The notes: generated by a model from the letters alone, not told the origin. Positions 14,950 through 23,987 are shown, counted from the stretch's first letter. The stretch: 64,000 nt of DNA from Synergistales bacterium (GCA_018433595.1 JAHDQY010000009.1:246967-310966); one strand, 5' to 3'. A program made the numbers and translations.

Positions 14950-16903
14950 TTTGAATTCATATGAAAAAGGAATAGAAAATGAATATTTAATCAATAACAG
15001 ATCATGGGAGTTTTCTTCGGGCTCTATCCTAGGGACAAATACAAGAAAAGAACACGGCCTTCTTGTTAGCGCAAAAAACAAATGCGGAGATGGAATTATT
15101 TATATTTCAAAAACAGATGAAATTGTTGCCGTTGGGTCCAAAAAATACAATCTATCAACTAATAGATACAGAGATTCGGTTTATCCGGATGGATATAGAT
15201 ATTTGCAGGAATTCTATACAAATCCTTTTCCTGTATTTACGTATGTTCTACATAGTTCAATAATCAAAAAAACTATTTTTATGACATCAAAACTCAGAGG
15301 GGTAGTGTGTAAATATGAAATCGTTTCTTCCCCTTCGGATATTTCTTTTTTTGTTCGGCCACTTATGGCACATAGATCAATCAAATCTACACAAACCTCA
15401 GAGGACTTCAATGATTTTGAGTGTGAAATTACTGGAAAAGAAGGTATTGTAATTCTTGGCAATGAAGAAAAAACTTATTTAAACATAAAAAACTCATCTT
15501 GGATAAATTCTCCAATGATGTATGATAATATTGTTTATGAAAAGGATGAAAAAGATGGTAGGGCTTCTTTGGATTGCTTTTGGTCTCCTGGTGCTTTTGA
15601 GGTCAATGTCAAAGAAGGTGATGTTTTTTTCTTTATAGCTTCTATGGACCCACTCAATATTTCTTTTGAAGACATGAACCGGCTAGAAAATAAAAGCAAG
15701 ATATACATAAATGAACATTGTCCTTCGATCAACAAGAAGCCGCTTAATGAAATGACTAAGGGTTTGTTTTTGTCTACTTTTAATCTTGTTGTTTCTGATC
15801 CGAGCAAAGGTTCACCTTCTGTGCTTACGGGATATCCGTCTTTACGTGAAACGGCATTTTCGACATTTGTTGCATTCCCAGGTTTATTGCTTTCCACAGA
15901 AAGATATGATGTCGCCGATAGGCTTCTTGATAAATGGATAATCCTTACAAGAGATAATGATGGGGTTGTTCCAGCAAGTACTGAACCTGGGTTTTCAGAA
16001 GTTCCTTCTGGAGATTCTGGGCTTTGGATGATTTATGCCCTTGGCAAATACATAGATAGAATTGGATCTTTTGATAAGATAAAATTATATTGGCAAGACC
16101 TTTGCCTTATAATGAGCCGTTTCCTTGAAAAATGCGAAAAAACTGGCCTATTTCAAGACTCTAGTGGCTTAATTGGACTAATTAACGATAAATCAAGATC
16201 TGATTGGATGTCTGAGAGGTATGGAGATGGATTTATTGTCGATAGAAATGGCTTTCTTGTTGAGACAAATGCTTTGTTCTTTAATGCCTTGAAAGTTATG
16301 GAATATTTTTCTCTTGAGCTTAAAGATAAATCTGCTTATGTGGAATACAAGGAAAATGCAAATTTAGTTTTAAATTCGTATCAAAATTATTTTTGGAATG
16401 ACCACAAAAACTGCCTTTTTGATTGGTTCACTCCATCTGAAAGAGGAGACGAGATTAGACCTAATCAAATTCTTGCAGCATCTTTACCCTACACTCCTCT
16501 TGAGCCGGAGAAAGGCCGAGCAGTGGTAAAAACTTGTTGGGATTTTCTTTATACCACTTTTGGTCTGCGCACGCTTGACCCGCAAGATGAAAAGTTCAAG
16601 GGACGATTTGAAGGTCATGCGGACCAACGGCAAAAAGCTCGTTTTCGTGGAATGGCGTGGCCGTGGCTTCTCGCACACTTTATTACGGCTTTTATGCGCT
16701 ATTATCCACAGAAATCCGATATAGCCCTCACGTTCACAAGGCCTTTTGCCTCTCATCTGGTTCACGGCTGCCTCGGCGGTGTTGCTGAGATCTTTGATGG
16801 AGCAATGCCCTATGATCCTCACGGTGATTTCCTCTCCGCCGTCAGTGTGGGAGAGATACTTCGCGTCCTTGACGAGGATCTGCTTGAGTTTGATCGCATA
16901 TGA
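14930..16903 (+). CDS. Glycogen debranching enzyme-like (amylo-alpha-1,6-glucosidase family) protein
   Basis: 657-residue protein. The N-terminus (GTNTRKEHGLLVSA) matches the bacterial debranching-enzyme N-domain, and the C-terminal half is an (alpha/alpha)6 glucosidase-type domain: GYPSLRETAFSTFVAFPGL, PSGDSGLWMIYALGKY and GGVAEIFDG. Known relatives have GYPWFxxWGRDT at the first of these; here it is degraded, while the Asp and Glu of the latter two remain. Activity is therefore uncertain. ATG 14930 follows a GTG at 14921. Base composition jumps from about 20-35% GC to above 55% near base 16480, inside the gene. Confidence 0.75.
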   Translation: MYLGKHDLNSYEKGIENEYLINNRSWEFSSGSILGTNTRKEHGLLVSAKNKCGDGIIYISKTDEIVAVGSKKYNLSTNRYRDSVYPDGYRYLQEFYTNPFPVFTYVLHSSIIKKTIFMTSKLRGVVCKYEIVSSPSDISFFVRPLMAHRSIKSTQTSEDFNDFECEITGKEGIVILGNEEKTYLNIKNSSWINSPMMYDNIVYEKDEKDGRASLDCFWSPGAFEVNVKEGDVFFFIASMDPLNISFEDMNRLENKSKIYINEHCPSINKKPLNEMTKGLFLSTFNLVVSDPSKGSPSVLTGYPSLRETAFSTFVAFPGLLLSTERYDVADRLLDKWIILTRDNDGVVPASTEPGFSEVPSGDSGLWMIYALGKYIDRIGSFDKIKLYWQDLCLIMSRFLEKCEKTGLFQDSSGLIGLINDKSRSDWMSERYGDGFIVDRNGFLVETNALFFNALKVMEYFSLELKDKSAYVEYKENANLVLNSYQNYFWNDHKNCLFDWFTPSERGDEIRPNQILAASLPYTPLEPEKGRAVVKTCWDFLYTTFGLRTLDPQDEKFKGRFEGHADQRQKARFRGMAWPWLLAHFITAFMRYYPQKSDIALTFTRPFASHLVHGCLGGVAEIFDGAMPYDPHGDFLSAVSVGEILRVLDEDLLEFDRI

Positions 16904-16918
16904 ATTTTCTGCTAGAAT
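16890..16918 (+). promoter_or_regulatory. candidate sigma-70 promoter for gap-pgk-tpiA
   Basis: -35 TTGATC (16890-16895), 17-base spacer and -10 TAGAAT (16913-16918) preceded by TG at 16910, an extended -10. The element lies across the last codons of the debranching-like gene. It would give a leader of about 140 bases for gap. Confidence 0.55.
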
Positions 16919-16964
16919 GATCTTGGGCGTATTGTAAGGTCGTTTTCTTGCCTTTGTGAGCTTA

Positions 16965-17009
16965 AGAGATCGGGGCATGGTACGTTTGTTGTACCGTGCC
17001 CCGATCTCT
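16965..17009 (+). terminator. long hairpin before gap (terminator or leader structure)
   Basis: Two 19-base arms, 16965-16983 and 16991-17009, pair with one G-T wobble around a 7-base loop. No T-run follows, so it is not a classical intrinsic terminator for the gene upstream. It lies between the candidate promoter at 16890 and gap, and may be a 5' leader structure. Confidence 0.5.
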
Positions 17010-17031
17010 GTTAAACTCATCGTTGCGTCAA

Positions 17032-17037
17032 TATACT
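17032..17037 (+). promoter_or_regulatory. weak alternative -10 element for gap
   Basis: TATACT lies 27 bases before the gap start codon and beyond the hairpin. No convincing -35 is seen (GTTAAA at 16 bases). An alternative to the promoter at 16890. Confidence 0.25.
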
Positions 17038-17064
17038 GAAAATTCGATTGGAGGAGGAGTTGAC

Positions 17065-18081
17065 ATGAGCAAACCCAGGGTAGCCATTAATGGTTTTGGG
17101 AGGATCGGTCGCCTTACGCTGCGTTCCATTTTTCAGTATGACGGTGAGGGGCTTTTTGATGTCGTTGCCATCAACGATTTGACTTCTCCTCAGACTCTTG
17201 GTTATCTTTTCAAGTACGACTCCATTCATCGTCGCTTTCCTGGCGAGGTTGCCATAGAAGGCGATACTTTAATCATCAATGAAACGCGCATTAAAGTGAC
17301 GGCGGAGCCTGATCCTTCCCGGCTCCCTTGGCGGGAGCTGAATGTGGATATTGTTGTAGAATCGACGGGACGATTCACAGACGGAGAGAAGGCTAAAGCC
17401 CACCTTGCGGCCGGAGCCAAGAAAGTCCTTATTTCCGCTCCTGCTAAAAATGAAGATGTCACGATCGTTATGGGGGTCAATGAAGAGGCCTACGATCCCG
17501 CTCGTCATGTCGTCATTTCTAACGCTTCCTGCACGACCAATTGCCTTGCTCCGGTTGTCAAGGTCCTTCAAGAGGAATTCGGCATCGAAAGAGGGCTCAT
17601 GACGACGGCGCATTCGTACACAAACGATCAGCAGGTTCTCGATTTCCCTCATAAAGATCTTGGGAGGGGGAGGGCAGCTGCCCTTTCAATCATTCCAACG
17701 ACAACAGGTGCCGCCCAAGCCGTCTTTAAGGTTGTAGAGGGACTCGAAGGGAAATTGAACGGTCTTGCGCTTAGGGTGCCAACGGCCGATGTCTCCGTCG
17801 TCGATCTCGTTGCCCAGCTCTCAAGAGAGGCCACTGCTGATGAAATCAATGACGCTGTTCGGAAATGGGCTGAGGGCCCGATGAAGGGTATCCTTTCCTA
17901 CGAACCGGAAAGCCTCGTCTCCATGGATTTTGTCGGTGACAGCCATTCCTCGATTTTCGCTCCGCAGCATACGATGGCTCTGGGCAACCTGATCAAGGTT
18001 CTGGCCTGGTATGATAACGAATGGGGATATAGCTGCCGGATCGTGGATCTGCTGAAGTACATGGTTCGAAAGGGGATCTAA
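17065..18081 (+). CDS. gap: Glyceraldehyde-3-phosphate dehydrogenase
   Basis: NAD(P)-dependent oxidation and phosphorylation of glyceraldehyde 3-phosphate. The NAD fold opens with INGFGRIGR. The catalytic cysteine is C156 in SNASCTTNCLAP, and WYDNEWGYS near the end is the family signature. 338 residues, normal. Excellent ribosome site (ggaggagg) before ATG 17065, which rules out the longer frame opening at 16996. First gene of a three-gene glycolytic operon. Confidence 0.97.
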   Translation: MSKPRVAINGFGRIGRLTLRSIFQYDGEGLFDVVAINDLTSPQTLGYLFKYDSIHRRFPGEVAIEGDTLIINETRIKVTAEPDPSRLPWRELNVDIVVESTGRFTDGEKAKAHLAAGAKKVLISAPAKNEDVTIVMGVNEEAYDPARHVVISNASCTTNCLAPVVKVLQEEFGIERGLMTTAHSYTNDQQVLDFPHKDLGRGRAAALSIIPTTTGAAQAVFKVVEGLEGKLNGLALRVPTADVSVVDLVAQLSREATADEINDAVRKWAEGPMKGILSYEPESLVSMDFVGDSHSSIFAPQHTMALGNLIKVLAWYDNEWGYSCRIVDLLKYMVRKGI

Positions 18082-18086
18082 AGACA

Positions 18087-19289
18087 ATGAATTTGCGCTC
18101 CCTCGCCGATTTCGACGGCGACCTCAAGGGAAAAAAGGTACTCCTTCGCGTTGATTTCAACGTTCCCATGGACGGGAGGAGTGTCGCCGACGACACAAGA
18201 ATTGTCGCCCATGTGCCGACTCTTAGAACGTTACGTGAGAGAGGGGCTGTAATAGGGCTCTGCTCACACTTAGGGCGCCCCAAGGGCAAAAGGGCGATGG
18301 AGTTCTCTCTGAAACCGGTTGCCTCTCGGCTGGGAGACCTGACACACTGGCCCGTCACTTTTGTTGGTGACTGTATCGGATCTGACGTCAGGGAAGAGCT
18401 CGAACGTTCGAGCGAAGGAACTCTCGTCGTTCTGGAGAACCTGCGTTTCCATCCGGAGGAAGAAAAAAACGATGAAGCCTTTGCCCGAAGTCTGGCGGAT
18501 CCTTTTGATATTTTCGTCATGGATGCCTTCAGTGCCGCTCATCGTGCTCATGCCTCAACAAGTGCCGTGACCCGCTGTCTGCCCAGCTATGCCGGCTCGC
18601 TCCTTGTGAGAGAACTTGAGGCCCTTGGTCAGGTGAGGGATCATTCCCAAGCCCCCTTCGCCTTGATCCTCGGCGGCGCCAAAATCTCTGACAAAATAGG
18701 AGTCCTTAACAATCTGCTGGATCGCGTTCAGCTCATTATCATCGGTGGTGGAATGGCCTTTACCTTTCTTAAGGCGAAGGGCTATTCTATCGGTCGTTCT
18801 CTTTGTGAGACTGAAAAGTTGGATTTCGCCGCGGCCATGCTTGATAAGGCGCTGCGAAGAAACGTAACCCTTCTGCTCCCCGAAGATGTTGTTGTTGCCA
18901 CGGAAGTGTCGCCCCAGGCAAAAGCACGAACCGTCAGTATCGATGAAATCCCTAACGATGCGATGGGATTGGATATCGGTCCGGTGACGGCACAGCGCTA
19001 TAGTGAGCATCTGAAAAAGGCAAAGACAATACTCTGGAACGGTCCTATGGGAGTTTTTGAAATGGAGCCTTTTGCAGAGGGGACACGACGCATTTGTGAG
19101 ATCTTAAGCGAGGTAACGCTTGAGGGTGGCTTTACGGTCATCGGCGGGGGAGACACGGCGGCAGCGGTGAACAGGTTGGGATATGGAGATAAGGTTTCAC
19201 ACGTTTCAACAGGAGGAGGAGCAAGCCTGGAGTTCTTCGAAGGGAAAGTGCTTCCCGGCGTCGAACCCTACATGATCAATGATTGTTAG
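18087..19289 (+). CDS. pgk: Phosphoglycerate kinase
   Basis: ATP-forming step of glycolysis. Signature LLRVDFNVPM and SHLGRPKG (substrate side), LGGAKISDKIGV, GGGMAFTFLKAKG, WNGPMGVFE and the nucleotide-side GGGDTAAAV and STGGGASLEFFEGK. 400 residues, typical for a bacterial enzyme not fused to TpiA. It follows gap after 5 bases and precedes tpiA by 51 bases. Confidence 0.97.
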   Translation: MNLRSLADFDGDLKGKKVLLRVDFNVPMDGRSVADDTRIVAHVPTLRTLRERGAVIGLCSHLGRPKGKRAMEFSLKPVASRLGDLTHWPVTFVGDCIGSDVREELERSSEGTLVVLENLRFHPEEEKNDEAFARSLADPFDIFVMDAFSAAHRAHASTSAVTRCLPSYAGSLLVRELEALGQVRDHSQAPFALILGGAKISDKIGVLNNLLDRVQLIIIGGGMAFTFLKAKGYSIGRSLCETEKLDFAAAMLDKALRRNVTLLLPEDVVVATEVSPQAKARTVSIDEIPNDAMGLDIGPVTAQRYSEHLKKAKTILWNGPMGVFEMEPFAEGTRRICEILSEVTLEGGFTVIGGGDTAAAVNRLGYGDKVSHVSTGGGASLEFFEGKVLPGVEPYMINDC

Positions 19290-19340
19290 TTTTTATTAAA
19301 GGGAAATCTTGATCGGCCTTGGAGCCAAGGAGGTGATCCA

Positions 19341-20144
19341 ATGAGAAGATTGCTGATCGCAGGCAACTGGAAAATGCATATGACGGCAGGGGAGACGGAG
19401 CATTTCTTCAAGGATTTTCTGCCGCCGTTTAGCGAAGAACCGCTTAAGGGGGCCTTGGCGAAGGGACATATTGAGGTTGCCTTCTTTCCCGCCTTTACGA
19501 GCCTTTACGTAGCTTCTTTTGCGATGGAAGGGGCTCCGAAGGGTTTTTCTCTGGGAGCCCAGAACGTTCACTGGGAAGCCAAGGGGGCCTTTACGGGGGA
19601 GATTTCACCGTCTATGGTGGCAGAAAGCGGCTGTCGATACTGCCTTGTCGGTCACAGCGAGAGGCGTCATCTTTTCGGTGAAACGGACGAGATGACTCAG
19701 AGGAAGATAGGGGCTTTACATGATGTCTCCCTCAAGCCGGTCTTCTGCGTGGGAGAAACCCTGGAGGAGAGAGAGAAGGGAAAAACCTTCCCCGTCGTGG
19801 AACGGCAGCTTCTTGCCGGTTTTGATGGAGTACCGTCTGAAAAATTGTCTTTAGAGACCGTTGTCGCCTACGAGCCGGTCTGGGCTATCGGAACGGGAAA
19901 GACGGCCAGCGAAAGTGATGCCCAGGAAGCCTGTCATTACTTGCGTGCCGTTGTCGCTCGTCATTTCGGAAAAGATGCCGCCGACGGCATTCGAATTCTT
20001 TACGGCGGAAGTGTAAAACCGGGAAACACCGCCAAGCTGTTGGCGATGGATGATATTGACGGCGTCCTTGTCGGTGGTGCCTCGCTCAAGAGTGATTCTT
20101 TCCTGGATATCGTGAAAGCCGCCGTAACAACTTTGGGGGCATGA
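19341..20144 (+). CDS. tpiA: Triosephosphate isomerase
   Basis: Interconverts dihydroxyacetone phosphate and glyceraldehyde 3-phosphate. Shows GNWKMH at the start, the catalytic His loop VGHSERR, the catalytic Glu loop VAYEPVWAIGTGKTAS and the phosphate-binding YGGSVKPGN. 267 residues is a little above the usual 250. Strong ribosome site aaggaggtga. Last gene of the plus-strand run; a perfect hairpin follows. Confidence 0.97.
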   Translation: MRRLLIAGNWKMHMTAGETEHFFKDFLPPFSEEPLKGALAKGHIEVAFFPAFTSLYVASFAMEGAPKGFSLGAQNVHWEAKGAFTGEISPSMVAESGCRYCLVGHSERRHLFGETDEMTQRKIGALHDVSLKPVFCVGETLEEREKGKTFPVVERQLLAGFDGVPSEKLSLETVVAYEPVWAIGTGKTASESDAQEACHYLRAVVARHFGKDAADGIRILYGGSVKPGNTAKLLAMDDIDGVLVGGASLKSDSFLDIVKAAVTTLGA

Positions 20145-20217
20145 TCCGAGGAAGCGCCGGCACGGTTTTTAAAGGGACGAGCTCCGCAAGAGCAACATAA
20201 GATACATTATAGGACAT

Positions 20218-20260
20218 CACAACAAACCGCAGGACTTGCGTAATCCTGCGGTTTGTTGTG
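20218..20260. terminator. bidirectional terminator between tpiA and rsfS
   Basis: A perfect 17-base inverted repeat (20218-20234 and 20244-20260) with a 9-base loop lies between two convergent genes. Each arm ends in an AT-rich outer part (caacaaacc, ggtttgttg), and there is no separate T-tail. Position and perfect symmetry make a shared terminator likely. Confidence 0.75.
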
Positions 20261-20283
20261 ATCTGCGCAAAGGGACGAAGGAT

Positions 20284-20637
20284 TTAGTCAGCAAAAAGTT
20301 TCGTGGGCGCATCGCCCCAAATGCTTTCGATATGGTAATAGTCTCGCCCGCGCCGGCTGAATATATGGACGACGAGATTTCCTGTATCGATCAGGCTCCA
20401 TAACGAGCTGTCCCGTCCCTCGACGACGTAATTTATTCTGTCGGCCTCCAGCGTTTCCTCGATCGTGTTCACCAGCGTACGCATATGGACATCGGAGTTG
20501 GCGGTAGCGAGAAGAAAAGCCTCTGCCTCCGCTTCCAGCCGCGTCAGGTCGATGAGAGTGACTTTTTCGGCTGATTTAAAAAGGAGCTTTTCAACGAGGT
20601 GACCGTACTTGTTCTCAATCTCTAAGGGTTCTTTCAT
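20284..20637 (-). CDS. rsfS: Ribosomal silencing factor RsfS
   Basis: Binds ribosomal protein L14 and blocks subunit joining in starved cells. 117 residues, with the family end motif VVHIFSRRGRDYYHIESIWGD split across VVHIFS and YYHIESIWGDAP. A gggaggt ribosome site precedes ATG 20637. It follows the LCP gene and nadD, the usual nadD-rsfS neighbourhood. Last gene of its run. Confidence 0.93.
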   Translation of the reverse strand: MKEPLEIENKYGHLVEKLLFKSAEKVTLIDLTRLEAEAEAFLLATANSDVHMRTLVNTIEETLEADRINYVVEGRDSSLWSLIDTGNLVVHIFSRRGRDYYHIESIWGDAPTKLFAD

Positions 20638-20665
20638 CGATTGACCTCCCGTTTGCGGTGATTTC

Positions 20666-21928
20666 CTACTCCAGTTTCAGAGAGCGGAGCGTTTCGAGGA
20701 TTTTTTCGTAGTCATGACCCAAGGTAAGGGTCACGTAAGCGGCCTCATTGGAGGCGCGTAGCAGCTGAGGACTGATCCCTGCCAGATCTGCCAAGGCGGC
20801 CCCGCGTTTTTTAGCCTCATCGCCTTCTCGTTGCGGATAAAGAACTTGAGAGTAATGGAAATCAAAATGTTTCGCATTCCCCGTGTACGAGACGTCGATG
20901 CCGAGCTGCTGAAGCACTTCGGCTCCTTGGTTTGCAAGCCCCTTGGTACCGCTGCCGTTAAGGACAGCCACAGGTTTTGTGAAAATTTTAGCTATATCTT
21001 CCGCAACCAGGGTGACAGGTTTCGAGGGGGCAAGGTCAGCGGAGCTTTCAGCCGCAGGTTCTTCCGGAGTCCCCGCCAGGAAAACTGAAGTCGCGGCAAG
21101 ATCACCTAGCCAGTAGCTGACCCCTGAGATGTAAGCAGAATGCCCCGGGAGTGTGGCAAAGTCCAGCTTGGTCTCCCCCTCTCCTTCCATCAGGTAGGCT
21201 CCGAGTTGGAGAGCTTGGGAGGGAGGCATGTTTGTCTCGATCATAGAGACAATTTCCCTGGTCAACTGGGGGAGTTTGGGAAGGATTTCAGGGGAGTAGA
21301 TTTTGTCGAGAAGGGCACGCATAAACACCTGCTGTCTTCGAACACGACCGATGTCTCCCAAGGCGTCGTTGCGAAATCTGACGTAATGAAGAGCCTTCTG
21401 CCCGTCAAGATGCTGAGATCCTTTGGGGATGTCGATATAAAGGCCCCCTGCACGATCGACGTAGTAGAGGCGCCTCTCCACATTGATATCGATTCCACCG
21501 ACCAGATCGACAATACGGGGGAAACTATCGTAGTTGACGACGGCAAAGTAGTGGATCGGCAGACCGAGGTAGTTGACGACCGTTTCCTGCAGAAGCTGAA
21601 TGCCTCCATAAGCGTAGGCATGATTCAGCTTCTGCCACCCGTGGCCATTGATCTGAACTCGCGTGTCTCGGGGCAGCGACAGCAATTTGACCATTTTGGT
21701 CTTGAGGTTAACGGAAACAAGGGCGATCGTGTCGGAACGATGAGAGCCCTCGTTGGAGTCGATCCCGACCAGGATAAGGTTGACTTGTCCCGAATCCCGG
21801 TCGTGAGCGAGTTCTTCCCTTACGATCGCCTCCTGGGGAGCGAGGACTTTCTGTAGGCGCCACCAAGCTCCCGTCATGGTTGACAGGAGAATAAAAAGAG
21901 CGGCAAGTGCCAGCTTTCCTTTGGTCAT
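20666..21928 (-). CDS. LytR-CpsA-Psr (LCP) family protein
   Basis: Membrane-anchored phosphotransferase family that in Gram-positives attaches secondary polymers to peptidoglycan. One N-terminal membrane helix (about residues 5-22), then the LCP domain (about 48-200) with DTIALVSVN, LSLPRDTRV, the KLNHAYAYGG motif and LDGQKALHYVRFR. A C-terminal LytR_C domain follows (about 313-410, starting near KPVAVLNGSGTKGLANQGA). 420 residues. Its substrate here is unknown. Lies 6 bases after nadD. Confidence 0.88.
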   Translation of the reverse strand: MTKGKLALAALFILLSTMTGAWWRLQKVLAPQEAIVREELAHDRDSGQVNLILVGIDSNEGSHRSDTIALVSVNLKTKMVKLLSLPRDTRVQINGHGWQKLNHAYAYGGIQLLQETVVNYLGLPIHYFAVVNYDSFPRIVDLVGGIDINVERRLYYVDRAGGLYIDIPKGSQHLDGQKALHYVRFRNDALGDIGRVRRQQVFMRALLDKIYSPEILPKLPQLTREIVSMIETNMPPSQALQLGAYLMEGEGETKLDFATLPGHSAYISGVSYWLGDLAATSVFLAGTPEEPAAESSADLAPSKPVTLVAEDIAKIFTKPVAVLNGSGTKGLANQGAEVLQQLGIDVSYTGNAKHFDFHYSQVLYPQREGDEAKKRGAALADLAGISPQLLRASNEAAYVTLTLGHDYEKILETLRSLKLE

Positions 21929-21934
21929 AGGGGA

Positions 21935-22573
21935 TCACCATCCATCCTTCCGATGGTAAAGGGCTTTTTTGTAGATGTAGTGTTCCACGGGCCACGGCGC
22001 CAGGTAGCGGATGCTTCTTCCCAGGTTGACGCGGCGCCTGATCTCCGTGCTTGATATGGCCAAAAGAGGAATCTCAAGAGGGATTACAGATCGACGGATG
22101 GTCGAGGGGAGATCCTCCAGGCGGTGCGGGTTATAGCCAGGACGGCTTACGGCGACGATTTTGCTGAAGGCGGCGATTTCTTCTGGTTCCTTCCAATTTA
22201 GAATGTCGAGAACTGCGTCAAGCCCGGTGATAAAGTAAAAGACGACGCTGCCCGGAGCGTACCAATGCCGCATCTCGCGCAACGTGTCAACGGTGTGGCT
22301 CGTCCCCTCTCGATCGATTTCAAGACGGGAGATTTTAAAGTGTGGGTTGTCGACGGTGGCCAGAAGAGTCATGGTATAACGGTCCTCTGCGGCTGAAACC
22401 TGCCCCCTGTCCTTGTGAGGAGGCGTTCCGGTGGGAACAAAGAGAACTTCGGCCAGTCCGAGGGAGAAATAAGCTTCTTCTGCTGCGACAAGATGGCCAT
22501 AATGGATGGGATCGAAGGTTCCTCCCATGACGCCGATCCGTCTTATGTGCGGATGCTGAGAGGCTGTGGACAA
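21935..22573 (-). CDS. nadD: Nicotinate-nucleotide adenylyltransferase
   Basis: Forms deamido-NAD from nicotinate mononucleotide and ATP. Family motifs MGGTFDPIHYGHLV and SSTEIRRRV are clear. 212 residues. The start appears to be TTG 22573; there is no ATG before the nucleotide-binding loop other than the Met inside it. NadK and NadE for the neighbouring steps also lie in the window. Confidence 0.93.
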   Translation of the reverse strand: MSTASQHPHIRRIGVMGGTFDPIHYGHLVAAEEAYFSLGLAEVLFVPTGTPPHKDRGQVSAAEDRYTMTLLATVDNPHFKISRLEIDREGTSHTVDTLREMRHWYAPGSVVFYFITGLDAVLDILNWKEPEEIAAFSKIVAVSRPGYNPHRLEDLPSTIRRSVIPLEIPLLAISSTEIRRRVNLGRSIRYLAPWPVEHYIYKKALYHRKDGW

Positions 22574-22611
22574 AAGACCATTCCCTCCTCGGATCCGAAT
22601 TTTTTCATCGA

Positions 22612-23931
22612 CTACTCCACTTCCAACGCTCTTTCCGGCTCGAAATCGAATTCCATATCGCCGATAAAGACCGTATCGCCCTCCTTGGCGCCCTGCGCCA
22701 GGAGCAATTCGTCGATTCTCAAGCGGCGCAAGATTCGGCTGAATCGAGAGAGAGCTTCTTCCTGATCGAAATCGAATCGAAGAACGACCTTTTCCAGGTA
22801 GGGATGGACAATACGAAAACCGCTTCCATCGTTAAGACGGAAGATCTCAACGGGAAGACGGCGTCTCCCCTCTCCCTCGACCGGTGCGGCCGCAAGGCCG
22901 ACCAGACGGGTCTCTCCGTGAGGGCGAGGATGGTGACGGATTTGCTCAGCCAGAAAACGCACCAGACCAGGGATATTGTCGCCTCTTAGAGCGCTGACGG
23001 CAAGGAAGGCGATCCCTCTTTTCTCCATTTCCTTCTCCAGAGCATCGGTTTTAGTGGGATTTTGTTCCAGGTCGATCTTGTTGGCGACGACCATGTAAGG
23101 TCTGTCCAGAAGGTGTCGATCATAGGCGGTAAACTCCTGACAGATAATCTCCCGCTGGCTCAGCAGGGTGGCAAGGTCTCCAGCGGAGAGGTCAAGAACG
23201 TGAACGAGAAGACGAGTCCTTTCGATGTGCCTTAAAAAGGTGATTCCCAAGCCTCGATCCTGATGAGCGCCTTCGATCAGGCCCGGGACATCGGCGATAA
23301 TGATGCGCTCGTCATCTACGTCGAGAATGCCCAAGTTGGGAGAAAGAGTTGTGAAAGGATAATCCGCAATTTTGGGTTGCGCGTTGGAAATCGCCGCCAG
23401 AAGAGCGGATTTGCCGACGTTGGGCAGACCGACAAGGCCGATGTCGGCAATAAGTTTTAATTCCAGCCGCAATGCCATCTTTTCCCCAGGGTCTCCCTTT
23501 TCGGAGAAGTGCGGCGCCCGGCGAACGGAATTGGCAAAGGTCGCGTTGCCTCGTCCCCCTTTTCCTCCCCTTGCGGCGAGGAAGCGGTCACCTGGTTCAA
23601 CAAGGTCCGCCAGAAGATCCCCTGTCTTCTCATCATAGACAAGGGTACCGCAAGGGACGGGAATGACGAGGTCGCTGCCGGAACGCCCGTACTGACGCTT
23701 TCCTCGCCCGTTTTCCCCCTTTGCCGCCGCATAGCGATGGTGATACTCGAAATCAGCTAGGGTTTGGACGCTGAGGCTGGCTTCAAGAATGACTCCGCCC
23801 CCCCTGCCGCCGTTGCCGCCGTCGGGGCCTCCACGAGGGACAAATTTTTCTCTGCGGAAACTTGTGCAACCGTTGCCCCCCTGTCCCCCTTCAACCTGGA
23901 TCATGACGAGATCAACGAACTTCATGGTCAT
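22612..23931 (-). CDS. obgE: Obg-family GTPase
   Basis: Ribosome-associated essential GTPase. Three domains: a glycine-rich Obg fold (about 1-160), a G domain (GLPNVGKSALL, DVPGLIEGA and NKID) and a C-terminal OCT domain (about 355-430). 439 residues. Two in-frame ATGs (23931 and 23925) follow gaggtg; either may be used. Placed after rpmA as in most bacteria, separated by a hairpin. Confidence 0.95.
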   Translation of the reverse strand: MTMKFVDLVMIQVEGGQGGNGCTSFRREKFVPRGGPDGGNGGRGGGVILEASLSVQTLADFEYHHRYAAAKGENGRGKRQYGRSGSDLVIPVPCGTLVYDEKTGDLLADLVEPGDRFLAARGGKGGRGNATFANSVRRAPHFSEKGDPGEKMALRLELKLIADIGLVGLPNVGKSALLAAISNAQPKIADYPFTTLSPNLGILDVDDERIIIADVPGLIEGAHQDRGLGITFLRHIERTRLLVHVLDLSAGDLATLLSQREIICQEFTAYDRHLLDRPYMVVANKIDLEQNPTKTDALEKEMEKRGIAFLAVSALRGDNIPGLVRFLAEQIRHHPRPHGETRLVGLAAAPVEGEGRRRLPVEIFRLNDGSGFRIVHPYLEKVVLRFDFDQEEALSRFSRILRRLRIDELLLAQGAKEGDTVFIGDMEFDFEPERALEVE

Positions 23932-23964
23932 TCACCTCGGAAACCCTTGACGTGACATCAAAAG

Positions 23965-23987
23965 GGGGCCCATCGTCAACGGGCCCC
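23965..23987 (-). terminator. terminator or attenuator between rpmA and obg
   Basis: GGGGCCC (23965-23971) and GGGCCCC (23981-23987) pair around a 9-base loop; on the minus strand the stem is followed by CTTTTG. It could end or reduce the rplU-prp-rpmA transcript before obg. Confidence 0.5.

Noticed and set aside
21140..21856. Open frame (238 residues) on plus opposite the LCP gene
   Set aside because: No start signal or domain; the minus-strand LCP domain is unambiguous.
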